64,000 nt of DNA from Adineta ricciae (GCA_905250025.1 CAJNOJ010000143.1:124001-188000), one strand, 5' to 3'. Shown: positions 10,971 to 22,733, counted from the first letter of the stretch. The notes: generated from the letters alone by a model not told the origin. Numbers and translations: made by a program.

Positions 10971-12115
10971 ATGAATTATACAACGACGATTCTTCGTGTC
11001 AGTCGTAGTACGAGTGATATTCTGACAGCGATGCCTTACATAGTCAACATTTTCATCGGTACATTTTTGGTCGTGATGGGAAACATTGGTTGTATTGGTA
11101 ATGTGATTGTATATCGATCACCTATATTTTGCAATCAAGCTTATGCAAAATATCTGTTGGCAGAAACAATCTCCGATTTCTTTGTAATCAACCTTGTACT
11201 TCTCACACGAGTGATCGAAAAAGGTTACGGAATTCCAGTATATACTACTCGCTATGATTTTATATGCAGAATTCGGCAGACTGGTTCATATTATTTTGTT
11301 CTGACATCATTTTCATACTATACACTAGCAACACTCGATCGAATTTTATCCGCACAACGTTCTTATTGTAAGTAAATACTACTTTCTATGTTCGAAAACA
11401 ACGATGAACTGCATAGTTGAGATATTTTGCACACATACTTGACCACGTTTTCTATAACCAAATAAAATATCGTTCTTGAAACGTGCGACTCACTCTGCTC
11501 GTTTTAGGGCTCCGTAAGTGGAACAATCGTATTTCTCTGGCTTATAAGTTAATCGTTGCATGCGCCATCATATGGCTCTTACTCATTGGTCACCGACTTT
11601 TCATATATGCATTGGTCCATGGCAAATGTAATCCTCAAGTTGCAGTTTATGATCAGGTTAACAATTACATAGAAGCGATTGTAATGGAACTAGGTCCACT
11701 AATAATCGTATTTACACTTGCATATCTTCTGAAAAGATCTCTTCGAAACATTATTCAGCGACCAACTGCTAGTATTACGATTGGAAAACACTCTCGAGTG
11801 CATCATATCGATTCACAAATTACATTAATGTTACTGCTTCAATCCATAGTAGCAATCATATCTTTTCTTCCATATGGAATAGAAACACTTTACGATCATA
11901 TAACTGAGACATGGTATAAAACGTCTTTACAACTTGCCATTGAAAAAATCATCGGTCAAATCGCGCATACATTATTGTATACATTTTCTGCTTCTAGTTT
12001 TCACATATCAATCATCTCTAGTCATGGATTTCGTCGTGAAATTAAACGTATCTTACGCAAGAAAATGATACATCCTTTGCCAACTACACCGACTTTTACA
12101 GCTAAAATACGATAG
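10971..12115 (+). CDS. rhodopsin-like (class A) orphan GPCR, two exons
   Basis: Exons 10971-11367 and 11508-12115 join across a 140-nt intron (gtaagt...ttttag, phase 1, giving a Trp at the joint) to encode 334 aa. TM1 has the GN motif (GNIGCIGNVIVY). TM2 shows LLAETISDFF with the Asp. A Cys precedes TM3 (FICRIRQTGSYY), and the DRY-type box is LATLDRILS. TM4-TM7 follow (IIWLLLIGHRLFIY; ELGPLIIVFTLAYLL; LLLQSIVAIISFLPYG; TLLYTFSASSFHISII). The C-tail is short and basic. N-terminal NYT is a glycosylation site. It resembles the many peptide-receptor-like GPCRs of rotifers, but no ligand can be inferred. TM7 lacks a clear NPxxY, as in other lineage-specific members. Confidence 0.85.
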
Positions 12116-12949
12116 AAGTTCAGAATATTAATTACTTTGATTCTGAGGAAACTATATCTTATCATTATTTTTATTGATTCCGAAAAAAATATATATAAAC
12201 TTATGCAGCTTAGCTTAGCAAATAATTGATTGCCTCCAGATAAAGTATTATTTTGTAAATAAGCGCAACTACCTTTACTTTAAGGGATGCATCAACTGTA
12301 TCTGATTTAGTCAAGAACGAGCAATTTACGAGAAAATCGGGACGACGTAATGAAAATGATGAGCATGCAAGCACTCTGCAATATTTCCTCATTCATATTC
12401 ATGTTCAAGCTGTCAATTAAAAGTAGCTCAATGCCAGCGATCATTCTCAATATCTTGTTCAATCAAATCCTACACTACATATTCCTCATAGGAATAGGAA
12501 CAACAGCTAATGATAGACACGATAATTTAATCATTCATTCATCCATCATTGTTAACCATATTACTTTTAGAGGTTTACCCAGTGTATATAAATTAGATCA
12601 TTCACGAGAACGTACATAGCAGTCATAATTTGGAGTTTTATGGATCATTCGTCGATGAATGAACAAGTTCAATAAAGTTAATGACTCGAATTGTTCTGCT
12701 TCTACCTATGAAAAGCATATACTTTGCACAAATATTTCGTGATAATACTAAATGACAAACATTGCCGCTTATCCGACATGACTGATGCTTAGAGTATGAC
12801 TCTGTCAAAATTACTTCCCTTCTATGTTGGAAACTTTGATGAGAGGAGCGGCATCTGTTTATTTCTCTATCTGCACATACGACGACGACAAACATCATTC
12901 GTGTAATACGAAAACAGAAAAGAACGATATGTGCCGTAAGTAAAGTGAG
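12116..12949. other. intergenic stretch
   Basis: No assigned gene. A minus-strand frame (continuing left from the inverted-repeat arm at 12950-13063) runs to 12638 but loses resemblance to its partner after about 45 codons and matches nothing known. Confidence 0.4.
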
Positions 12950-13240
12950 CGCTGCATTCGAGTATTTATTTTCCGGGTTCGCCTGAGAACTTGTGTTGAG
13001 TCTAAAAATGGTTGTGTTGAGCTTCAAATTTAATTCTCTATCAAACGATATAGTTTTCGACATGTGTTATCAAAAAAACAAAATTAGTCACATTCACGCC
13101 CAGATCCTCACCTGCGATGATATCCTCGCAACTTACATCCATTGATACAGAACTAAATTCTGAATATAGCACAACCGGTTTTAGGCTCAATACAAGTTCT
13201 CCAGAGAACCCGGACAATAAATACTTGAATATAGTGTTAA
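12950..13240. repeat. head-to-head inverted pair of related reading-frame starts
   Basis: A minus-strand frame from ATG at 13063 (SFDRELNLKLNTT, FRLNTSSQANPENKY) and a plus-strand frame from ATG at 13117 (SIDTELNSEYSTT, FRLNTSSPENPDNKY) are clearly related over about 45 codons and face away from each other across 53 bp. After this the two frames diverge abruptly, as if both reach a splice site (a possible donor, CAG|gtcgat, follows at about 13248 on the plus arm). They may be first exons of a divergent duplicate pair or arms of an old inverted-repeat element. No family recognised. Confidence 0.5.
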
Positions 13241-14600
13241 TTTTATTCAGGTCGATGTGTGATATATTTCAATATTTTACGTCGATTCTGAGTCATAGAT
13301 ATTTTGATTTCGACGAAATGTACGACGAATAAGATACCATTATTACGGCTTATTCCTACGACTATATGATATACCTGCAATAATTGTTGAAAAGACAACG
13401 TTGAGGATATCAATGATGTCCACAGATTCAACACAATCGAATAATAATTACAGTAAACACATGGATGGTCACATGATTGCTATCGATCTGCTGCATGAGA
13501 ATTATTCAGATAACGTGTGTTTTCTCTTATTTCCGTCAATTAAATATCAGATGAAATGATTTCAGATTTCTAAGAAAGCATTTTCGCAGCTAGCTAAACT
13601 GATTTGTCGAAAACACAAACTATAAAGCTTCATAAACCACCCAAGTTAATGATTTCGACCCTAGGACCCATGTCACTCCATCAGAAACCTGAAAGAGAAG
13701 ACAACGGCTCCTTCCAATTCTCATAGAGAACCGGATAAATTCATGTGCTGGATACGTTCAGAGAATTCCTTCTTGCATTTTTCGCTGATATTCAATGTCG
13801 TCCTACTGGATCAAGTCCGTACTTCTTTAGATGTACATTAGCAATTGGCACAAGTTAAAGTTACGATAAAAACTGATGAGTTCATTCACGCGATTCTGGG
13901 GTTATATTGATCAGAGCTGAAAATTTAATGATATAATATTTAAAATCACAGTAGTTTTTCCTATAACTTACTTGCTACTCAATCTTATCATCCGAGACTA
14001 CGAATGAGTGTTGTGAGCGTTTGCATAAGTTTGCAGCGTTCAACAATGTGAACGGAGTTAATTGTATTGCTTCCTGTTGATGTCTGTCTTACTAAACAGT
14101 TCTATAATGCTCACAGCCAATGCTGTTGCGCAGGAATATAAAAAATAGAATATCTCGAAACCCTTATGTAATGAAATGAGAGAAACTCACGTATTGAAAC
14201 CATAACGAACATTTGTCCGCTTTTCTCGAATTAATGAATAAATCTGCTTGTAGTAGGTAGGTTTTTTCCTTTTTCGAAAATCTGAGAAATAATATCAGCA
14301 ATATGATAAGAAAATCACGTGAATAATCCTGACGATAGAGAATATGTGTCATTTAAACTGGCATTACGTGGATGAAACTCTAAGAGTACGATAGTTTACT
14401 TCCTACTCATTCTCTGTGGGAAAGATCAGCAACTGTGCAAGACATTTCACCAGCAATATATAAGAGTCGTAGATCCGCTCTGAAAAAAAATATTCTATTT
14501 GTCGCTCAAAACTACAAGAAAGCTTTCGATATTACCAAAACCAAGTAAGTAATTACTCGAATGACGGATGAAAAAGTTTATTGAAACGAGATTATCTTAG
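13241..14600. other. AT-rich intergenic stretch
   Basis: No gene recognised. A TATA-like motif (atatataag) at about 14456-14464 lies roughly 140 bp upstream of the second defensin-like gene and may be its promoter, or an intron-bearing 5' leader may lie between. Confidence 0.4.
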
Positions 14601-14921
14601 ATGTTTATGAAAAATTCTAAGCAATTCATTTTGGTATGTTTAATTGGTACTCTATTTATGGGAGTGCAAGCTATGAACCAACTCAACGCAAACACAGATC
14701 ACAGTAAGAATGGAGAGTTTCAATAAACATAAAGCAGAATAATGTGTGTTTATATAGAAATGAACGTGGGAAATGACATACCACTGGATCTTCCTATTAA
14801 GTACTGTAAAAGTATCAGCCATTTGGAGGATAGCAAATGTAGTCACTGGTGTGTATGGCACAAGTATAGATTTGGAAAGTGTGAAGAATATAAAGATAAA
14901 ATCATATGTGTTTGTGCTTAA
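14601..14921 (+). CDS. defensin-like CS-alpha-beta peptide precursor 2, two exons
   Basis: Exons 14601-14703 and 14758-14921 join across a 54-nt canonical intron (gtaaga...atatag, phase 1) to give 88 aa. The leader MFMKNSKQFILVCLIGTLFM...A is a clear signal peptide. The C-terminal part has six Cys spaced C-x10-C-x3-C-x9-C-x8-C-x1-C (YCKSISHLEDSKC, CSHWC, YRFGKC, ICVCA). This is exactly the spacing of the gene at 8830, although the other residues are almost all different. The pattern is that of CS-alpha-beta invertebrate defensins. The first intron falls in the same phase and at a similar place (between signal/pro region and mature part) in both genes, arguing for common descent. Probably a secreted antimicrobial peptide; toxin-like or signalling roles share the fold. 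Confidence 0.8.
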
Positions 14922-16264
14922 TTGATCAACATTAATCGCTATTGTCTAATTAATCGAGAAATTGTATGAAAATATTTTTCCATGTCATTGTCTAATCAAC
15001 TAACAAAAATTTCTCTTACAAATTCCTATGAATATATGCGCTGGATTTTCTGGTATCTTGCAGAGAAAATCATATGCTCAAATTTATGCATGATTCCTTG
15101 TGAAGGTATAACATATTCTCAAAGATATCAAAGTCGAAAGAGAGCAAGATACTAACTATATAACGAAAAACGAATATAGATAAGTAGAGATTGAAGCGTG
15201 TGTAGAATATGATGTGGGCTAGAGGCTGCGCCAGAATTTTCGGTTCAGGGGACTGAGCTTCTCCGGAACAAAATCTGAATTGGCTTAGTCCACCCTAGGC
15301 ACCGCCATATCATGTGGGTGAAGCTGATCATCATAAGTGTAATTGAAATTGCGATTTACAGGTATTTCTTCTTTCTTTGTTGATCTAAAGATACCGTCCT
15401 TTCAAACTCATTTGGGTTTGACGTGTTTGTGCATTAAATCACACTTTACAGATTGGACCTGACGCAGCAGCTTAATGTATGTTTTTCTGTGTTATGGATG
15501 AGTGAGTAAAAGTATTACGACTGAAACCAGCAGAGATATCTTAGATATAGTATATATATGAGAGAATCGGTTCTGACAATGTCAAAGCTATTCCTGACAT
15601 ATCCTATGTGTCGACTTGCAAATTTTCTGTTAAAAAATCTCGAATCCCAACTATGCACTTTAATCAGTTACAATCAAGTTTTTGTTGTCGCAACACGCTT
15701 TGAATATCAGTCGGATCACCCATAAGTCCATTTGACATAAATACTGTTATCGTAGAAATCTAATTGAATAGACATGCAAGCTGTACTTCTCAACAATTGA
15801 GGGACAAAATCGTTTTTGACTTTGCTTTCAGCAACCACGTGAAACTGATCACCTAACATATAAATCCAAACTTCGACTTAGTTTACTAGCCTAGCCTTGA
15901 CTTGTATGTATGTACATTATTTCTCACAACGGTGTAAACCAACGGAATTACGTGATATTCTACCACATCATCAACGTCCTCGAAACTCTTCGATCAACAC
16001 AGTCAATCAATGCAAACATAAACAGTTGCTCGTGATCATTGTTCCATTTTGAGCACACACACATTTGATGATAATGTTTGTCAGCACCTATCAAGCAATC
16101 AAATTCATTGTTCTTCTCACTCTGTAACATTTTTTCATCGTTACTCTTGCTCTCTCTCATCAATTGCAAAAAGTCGTCACTGTCATTTTCTGTTTCTCCC
16201 ACACTTAATCTTTTGCTGTTAACTATACACACACTGCATAACGACGTCTACATTGAAGACAAAG
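14922..16264. other. intergenic stretch and possible 5' part of the large receptor gene
   Basis: No gene assigned. Near the right end, ATG at about 16075 opens a short hydrophobic frame (MFVSTYQAIKFIVLLTL) that runs into a GT; this could be a separate signal-peptide exon of the large receptor that follows. I cannot fix the splice. A minus-strand frame over the same region (15960-16232) is acidic but unrecognised. Confidence 0.35.
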
Positions 16265-19200
16265 ATGATCATCGGAGAAGGTAAAGAAATATATGAGGTT
16301 TTTGCGATGATTTTTCTTCGGTTGACATTGACGACATGTCAACTGAACATGTACAACAACCGAGAAATCGTTGGTGGTAATACACTGGCATACGATTGTC
16401 TGGATTATCATGGTCAACATCGAACAAAGCTAGTTAATCAAGATTTGTATGATATGACTATTGAGCTGATCTCGTTCTGTATCCGTCCGGTGCGTCCAAG
16501 TGATGAGCCAGTGGACACGTTCGTTCATCCACTTGCTCGTCGTCTTTCGTTTGAACGGGTGAGTGACATGGGTGTCACCGTTGAACAACTGTTGTCATGG
16601 TCAATTCCAACAGTGATAGTTGAGCGTTATCAACGCTATCTGAGCAGTCACAAGGTGGCACCATTGAACGAGCAATTCTACAACTGCACTTCTGCACGGT
16701 TCGGTCTTCGGTGTCAGTATTCGTTTGGATCTCGTTTCATACAAGGAATGTCTTTTGATGATTTGATCGATGACACATTTCACAGCAAACAATCGTATGC
16801 CACGTCATGGGATGATATGACAACGTTAGCAGCGCCTATCCCGTGCTATGTCTTGATCAAATGTCATCGCAATGGGATCGAGTGGTGTCTTGATTGGCGT
16901 GAGATATGTGATGGAGTGGTAGATTGTTTCGACGAAGGTACCGACGAAGAACATTGTTTTGCATTGGAAATTAACAAATGCAAGGCGGACGAATATCGAT
17001 GCCACAATGGCATGTGTATCGCAGAAGATCTATGGCAAGATGGCGAAGACGGAAGCGAAGTGGATTGTCTTGATCGGTCTGACGAAGTTCAAGATGAAGC
17101 TTCTTTAACGATGTGCTATCGGGATGTGTCATTCCGTTGTGAACAGCAGGCATGTCGACCAAATGAACTTCGATTCTCATGCGGCGATGGTGAGTGTGTT
17201 GGAAAATTTACACCTTGTCATAGTGGTCGACATCAGTTGTTGATTGAGTCGATGATGCAAGAAGGCGATCTGAATAAAGAGTGTTGGATGACAATGGTTT
17301 GCTTGACTAAACTTGTCAAACAGCTGAATGGGACACCATGCGATGTATGGTTGTCAGACGACTTCATCAGTGCACATCTCGCACAATGTCCTCGCCTGTT
17401 TCAGTTTCCAACAACTGCAGTCCACTCAAACCACGTTCTTTTTTTCTACGCCGATGTTCAGACTCGCGAAAATCTGACGAATGATTTTATGCCTGACTAC
17501 ATGTGTTACAATGCAGAACTCTGCGAGTTTCATTCAGTGCATTGGCTTTCTGACGATAATCTGACTTGCTTGAGTAAATGGGATATGTGGATCGAATGGG
17601 ACAATACGGTTGAAGATCCATGGAGTCAATTAGTATGGTCGGTTGAGCGAGAGTTTCGTCCTTGTATGGTGTCCACAAATGATGCTTTTCGCAATCAGAT
17701 GCTCGATTCAAATGATTCTACCTTGTATCAGTGTTCGAACTCATTAAAAGTCATTTCTTCGCATCGTATTAAGGACGCTTTGTACGATTGTATTGAGAAC
17801 GACGACGAAGCCCGTGCGAACAGCTGTTCGTTTAACGATCGATATCGAGCCAGATGTGAGCATGAAAACGAGTGTTGGTCGCCGTTAATGAAACAATCCG
17901 CCTGCAGGGGCAGTGATGAGCAGAGTGAAGACATTCTACCATTTGCAAGCTTTTGCGATGGCATCTCACAGTACTATTATCATAGCGCGAACAGAGAAAA
18001 GCGAGACGATGAGGATGGGTGTGATATGAATGCACTGTGTGACAATATGTATTCACGTTGCGATGGCTTCTGGGCATGCCCAGATGGTCGCGATGAGTGG
18101 AACTGTAATAATCACTCGCTATGTCCGGCAGCAAGCCATGCTTGCATATCTCCTTATAACTACACAGTGTCGTGTTTGTCTGCTGATCGTGTCAATGATG
18201 GAGTTGCTGACTGTCTGGGAGCTACTGATGAACAAGAGAAATGTCGCTTTACTTTCCGTTTACATCACGACCTTCGTCCTCTGAGTTGTCTGGGAAATGA
18301 CGAATGTTTACGATCGTCCCAGTTTTGTGACAACAGAGTTGATTGTTCACGGCATTCAGATGATGAACAGTTTTGCCAAGATCGACCGTTCACATGCAAT
18401 CAAACTGTATCACACGAACGAAATCCACTCGAGCACATTCTTTGTAGTCTAGATGAAGAAAATGAACATCGGATCAAATTCTTTTCGGTGATTACATCGA
18501 CACTCTATCCCGCGTCAACCGAATCGTCCGATCATCATGATCGCGTGTATTATCGACAAGTCGAAAAGAATAACGAGCTGAAAGATGCAATGAAGGTGAT
18601 GGCAAAACGAACGTTCACACGAGAAGATCAACGGTGGTCACACTATTGCAACCGTGGCATTATGATCGAAAAACAGTCGAAGAATATCACTTCCTTCGAC
18701 TGCTTGTGTTCAGCAAGTTATTACGGTGATCGATGTCAATATCAAAGTCAGCGGGTTAGTTTATCATTGCAGCTAACTTCAACAAGCCGATATGAAACCT
18801 ATGCTGTCGTCATCCTACTAGTCGATGACCAGCACAATGAAATCACAGCATTCAGTCAATTCAAGTACATTGCAAAAGATAGTTGTACAATGAAATGGCA
18901 TGGAGTTCTTCTGTATCCGACGAGACCAATGAATAGTTCCACAAATTACAGTGTTCGAATCGATGTGGTTGAGAAGAACTCAATGGATTACGTTAGCCAT
19001 TGGTATTATTCGATTCCATTTGTGTTTTTACCTGTGAATCAGCTGAGTGTTACATTGAACTTATCGTCAAGTGCAATTATCGGAAAAGTCGAGTGTGGCA
19101 TGAAATGTTTAGATGGAAAACAAGAATGTATGGTATATGTCAATGTGAAAAACAAGTCATTTTGTCGATGGAAACCATCTGAAACAATTGACGATGAATG

Positions 19201-21037
19201 TTCGAGTGGATCTGTGTTTATTGGCTGGACACAAAATCGGCGACCGATCTGTGTGTGTCCATTCTTTCGACATGGACCAACTTGTGCATTGATGTCATCG
19301 CAATGCTCGCCGAATCTTTGTCAAAATCAAGGCCAATGTGTTGAACATGATGAGAGCTTGTTTGGTAGAAAGTACACATGTGTTTGCACTGGCAAGTATT
19401 ACGGTCTGAATTGTGAACACGAGAAATGGCAACTAGATGTGTCGTTCGAAGGCATTGACGTTTCGTCGTATGTCATTGCACATTTCTACACTATTTCGAA
19501 TGATTCGCAACCACAAAAAACAATCCTTCTTCGCAAGCTGACACTGTTTCAACAAGTCGTAACATTTCATATTTCAATTCCATTTCACTTAGTTTTTATC
19601 CAGATCAACGAACGTGACTTTTATCTCGTCTATCTTCAGCATTCATTGCCGATGCATGCATTCACTCAGCTCAGTGACAAACAGCGATGTCATCCGATGA
19701 GTAATTATGTCAACTCCACAGTATTGAAACTGCATCAATATGAACGAATAGCTCATTTCCATCGCGTCTGTTTGCAAAACTGGCAGATAGTGTGTTTCGT
19801 TGATGAAATGTATTTGTGTTTATGTACGAATGATCATCATGCGAATTGTTTGCCGTTCGAACAGCAACTGTACTCTTCTGCAGATCGCTTTCGATGTTCG
19901 ACCACTGATCGATATTGTTTGAATGGGGGCGAGTGTTATCAAGATCATGCTCATTGTCCATCGACGAAGATCTGTTTGTGCGCAAGCTGCTTTTTTGGTC
20001 AACAATGTCAATTGTATGCAAAAGGGCTTGGCTCGACACTAGACGAAATCTTGGGCTATGAATTCGTTGCAATGCGAAGTCTAACCTCTCAGTCCGTGTC
20101 GATTAAGCTTAGTGCTGCAATAACCATGGTGATTTTTGTTGTAGGAATTATTAATGTCATCTTAGCATTGATGACATTTTCGCAGCCGAAAATCCGCGAA
20201 GTTGGCTGTGGACTGTACTTATTAGCATCGTCGATTACTTCGTTGTCGACAGTGATATTCTTCACACTGAAGTTTTGGTTATTGCATTTCTCTTACCAGA
20301 ATGTGTTCAATGCTGGAATCATTCTGACGATCAATTGTCGATTCGTCGAAGTGATGTTAAAGTTGTCTTTATTCATCGACAACTGGCTGAATGCATGTAT
20401 TGCAATGGAGAAAACTAATTCGGTCATTCAAGGTCTACAGTTCAACAAGAGAAAAAGTCGACAACTAGCAAGACGGGTAACTCCATTTGTGTTTGTTGGC
20501 AACGTTGCAATGCTCGTTCCACAGATGCTCAATCTTCATGTGTTCGAAGATAAGATGGAAGGACGAAGTTGGTGTGTGATTCATTACAAGCCATGGTTGA
20601 AAAGATACACCGTTGGTCTGACGTTCTTCAATTATTTTGGGCCATTCGTTGTTCAGATTGGATCAATAATTCTGATTATTATAGGTACAGCTTATCAAAA
20701 ACTGTTAATACAATCGAATGAGAATCGTATTTGGAGTCATCTGAGATGGAAGATTGTCAAATACAGACGGCTGATGATTAGTCAAATGATCATAACGTTG
20801 TTGACATTGCCTCACTTGATCATTTCGCTAAAATTAGAATGCAGACGATCGTCTGATTTGCTTTGGTTTTTTCTGGTTGGCTATTTCGTATCATTCCTTC
20901 CAGCAGCAAGTATTGTTATCATATTTGTGACCCCATCTCCACTGTATCGAAAGCAGCTGAAGCAAGGTGTGAAGCGAATTTGGCGACGTGCGCAATATCA
21001 GTGGGAGACACTCCGAACGAAAGCAATGATAAACTGA
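16265..21037 (+). CDS. giant LDLa/EGF-domain 7TM receptor
   Basis: An uninterrupted frame from ATG at 16265 encodes about 1,590 aa; the frame is open slightly further but begins with TTG. The extracellular part (to about residue 1270) is Cys-rich. LDL-receptor class A modules include CDGVVDCFDEGTDEEHC, CDGFWACPDGRDEWNC and FCDNRVDCSRHSDDEQFC, and three EGF-like modules end in CLCSASYYGDRC, CVCTGKYYGLNC and CLCASCFFGQQC. Seven hydrophobic helices follow (from about residue 1283), with NWLNACIAMEK in the TM3 region and a basic C-tail. LDLa/EGF-bearing GPCRs occur in molluscs and are expanded in bdelloids; adhesion or protein-ligand sensing is likely. The signal peptide is unclear and a 5' exon may be missing. 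Related 7TM segments lie at 1636-2745 (relic) and 52123-52754 (truncated). Confidence 0.85.
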   Translation: MIIGEGKEIYEVFAMIFLRLTLTTCQLNMYNNREIVGGNTLAYDCLDYHGQHRTKLVNQDLYDMTIELISFCIRPVRPSDEPVDTFVHPLARRLSFERVSDMGVTVEQLLSWSIPTVIVERYQRYLSSHKVAPLNEQFYNCTSARFGLRCQYSFGSRFIQGMSFDDLIDDTFHSKQSYATSWDDMTTLAAPIPCYVLIKCHRNGIEWCLDWREICDGVVDCFDEGTDEEHCFALEINKCKADEYRCHNGMCIAEDLWQDGEDGSEVDCLDRSDEVQDEASLTMCYRDVSFRCEQQACRPNELRFSCGDGECVGKFTPCHSGRHQLLIESMMQEGDLNKECWMTMVCLTKLVKQLNGTPCDVWLSDDFISAHLAQCPRLFQFPTTAVHSNHVLFFYADVQTRENLTNDFMPDYMCYNAELCEFHSVHWLSDDNLTCLSKWDMWIEWDNTVEDPWSQLVWSVEREFRPCMVSTNDAFRNQMLDSNDSTLYQCSNSLKVISSHRIKDALYDCIENDDEARANSCSFNDRYRARCEHENECWSPLMKQSACRGSDEQSEDILPFASFCDGISQYYYHSANREKRDDEDGCDMNALCDNMYSRCDGFWACPDGRDEWNCNNHSLCPAASHACISPYNYTVSCLSADRVNDGVADCLGATDEQEKCRFTFRLHHDLRPLSCLGNDECLRSSQFCDNRVDCSRHSDDEQFCQDRPFTCNQTVSHERNPLEHILCSLDEENEHRIKFFSVITSTLYPASTESSDHHDRVYYRQVEKNNELKDAMKVMAKRTFTREDQRWSHYCNRGIMIEKQSKNITSFDCLCSASYYGDRCQYQSQRVSLSLQLTSTSRYETYAVVILLVDDQHNEITAFSQFKYIAKDSCTMKWHGVLLYPTRPMNSSTNYSVRIDVVEKNSMDYVSHWYYSIPFVFLPVNQLSVTLNLSSSAIIGKVECGMKCLDGKQECMVYVNVKNKSFCRWKPSETIDDECSSGSVFIGWTQNRRPICVCPFFRHGPTCALMSSQCSPNLCQNQGQCVEHDESLFGRKYTCVCTGKYYGLNCEHEKWQLDVSFEGIDVSSYVIAHFYTISNDSQPQKTILLRKLTLFQQVVTFHISIPFHLVFIQINERDFYLVYLQHSLPMHAFTQLSDKQRCHPMSNYVNSTVLKLHQYERIAHFHRVCLQNWQIVCFVDEMYLCLCTNDHHANCLPFEQQLYSSADRFRCSTTDRYCLNGGECYQDHAHCPSTKICLCASCFFGQQCQLYAKGLGSTLDEILGYEFVAMRSLTSQSVSIKLSAAITMVIFVVGIINVILALMTFSQPKIREVGCGLYLLASSITSLSTVIFFTLKFWLLHFSYQNVFNAGIILTINCRFVEVMLKLSLFIDNWLNACIAMEKTNSVIQGLQFNKRKSRQLARRVTPFVFVGNVAMLVPQMLNLHVFEDKMEGRSWCVIHYKPWLKRYTVGLTFFNYFGPFVVQIGSIILIIIGTAYQKLLIQSNENRIWSHLRWKIVKYRRLMISQMIITLLTLPHLIISLKLECRRSSDLLWFFLVGYFVSFLPAASIVIIFVTPSPLYRKQLKQGVKRIWRRAQYQWETLRTKAMIN

Positions 21038-22733
21038 TGAATGTGCGCTTTTGTGTATATGTGTAAGTGGCGCGTGTTTGTGAACTGTTTTATGCACTGA
21101 GTTTTCTGTTAGTGAAAGATAGTTTGTATTCATATCGTTGAAGCTATACGTTTACCAGATGAAACCCAACAACTTCTGCTAGTAGACAGTTAGAGTCTAT
21201 TTGACATAAAGAATGAAATGAGGTATGTGATCGCTGTATGCAGTAATTATTTCCTAATAAGTGAAATACACTAACTTTTGATTTCGTCGGAAGAACTGAA
21301 AGACTTTGTTAATTATACCATATACACGATGGTGTCTCTCGAAATTCGTACAAGTTTCATACAGATTTTACTGGAATTTGTTAATTGCACTATGATCACT
21401 ATCGATTAGCGTACTATTTAGAATACCATCTATACTCAAACCGTATCTACTGACCTAAAAATTGAACACTTACATCAAAAGTTCGTTTCCTAAGTCATCG
21501 TGAACCTTTTCTATGAAAGATCCGTTGCAACTCCATCTAATGTGTTTATCAATCGTTAACTGGGAGGGCGCATAATCGATAAAAATGAACTTGTTTGAAA
21601 ACTGATTGATGATTCATTAGAATAATACATTGAGTTAAGGCCAAATAGAATAACAGATCACGTGCTATTACGATAAAATTGCTGAAGTTAATGAAATTGA
21701 TATTCCGGGTTAACATTATTTCTTAGTTTATTGATTCTTCTATTGGGTCCAATACACGGCAAAATATTATCACCATCTTGCCTGGTTAGTAAATGAGATT
21801 TAATGAATTCACAAAACTATCTTGTATAGCAGCTCAGAGACTACGCTAGAGCGTTTGACGTTCTGTCATAGACTTCGAAAGAGTCTACATTTGGTGTATT
21901 ATATAAACAGCAAGCAAATGATTTATTTTGATGAACTGCAGAGCTGGAATGGTTGATAGAATGGCATATGCTTTGTTCAGTACTAATATTTATGTATATA
22001 TGGAGCATAAAGATTTACAATAATCGATAGAATATGTTATAGAAGTTACTAGAAATTGATACCTTCGGAAAATCTCGCACCATGGCTTGTGAAGTGAGAC
22101 ACAATTCAGTATGTGAGTTCACAATTTGTTTGAGATACGTTAATCCGGAAATGATACTATTTGTGATTGTTGTTTATTAAAACTTATAGACAAAAGAAAA
22201 AACAAAGTAAACTGTGACATTATTGTCACATAAATTAAAAATTATACTAATTTTTTCACATGCAAAAATCACAATAAGAAATAGGTACTCTTGGGCTTAG
22301 TAAAAAGTATTCAATACTGTTTCATACGGCAATTGAAAAAACCGTACATATCACTTCCTCACTGGAAAATAGTCTTGAAGAAGTATAATTACCTTTTGCT
22401 TTTTAGTTTGCATGACTTTCTCGATATCGACACGACCAATATCGAATAATAATTATTCATACGCGTGTGCATGTGACGTTAACACTACTAGATGAAGGTT
22501 CGAATTATATCAGAACGCGCTGCAAAAACTTAAATCTTTCAATAGTATGTTAATCGTAACATGTGAATTATTTCACTGTTGATAATCACATGATTCAGTC
22601 AACCATAAAATCAATATTGCATTAAATACGCAAAGAATCACAAAGGTTATGCATTATTCAGAGGGGAAAGAAGAAGGAAATAACGTGTTTATTATTTTTT
22701 ATTGCATTTGCGTTTTTCAAACAAGATACTGCA
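21038..22733. other. AT-rich intergenic stretch
   Basis: The first 70 bp or so are also present in the inverted relic at 1636. Beyond that no gene, RNA or repeat is recognised. Confidence 0.45.

Noticed and set aside
15960-16232. Acidic minus-strand frame upstream of the large receptor
   Set aside because: No ATG at its start, no family, and it overlaps the probable 5' region of the receptor gene.
18030-18284. Alternative-frame ORFs within the large receptor
   Set aside because: Shadows of a long, Cys-rich coding frame.
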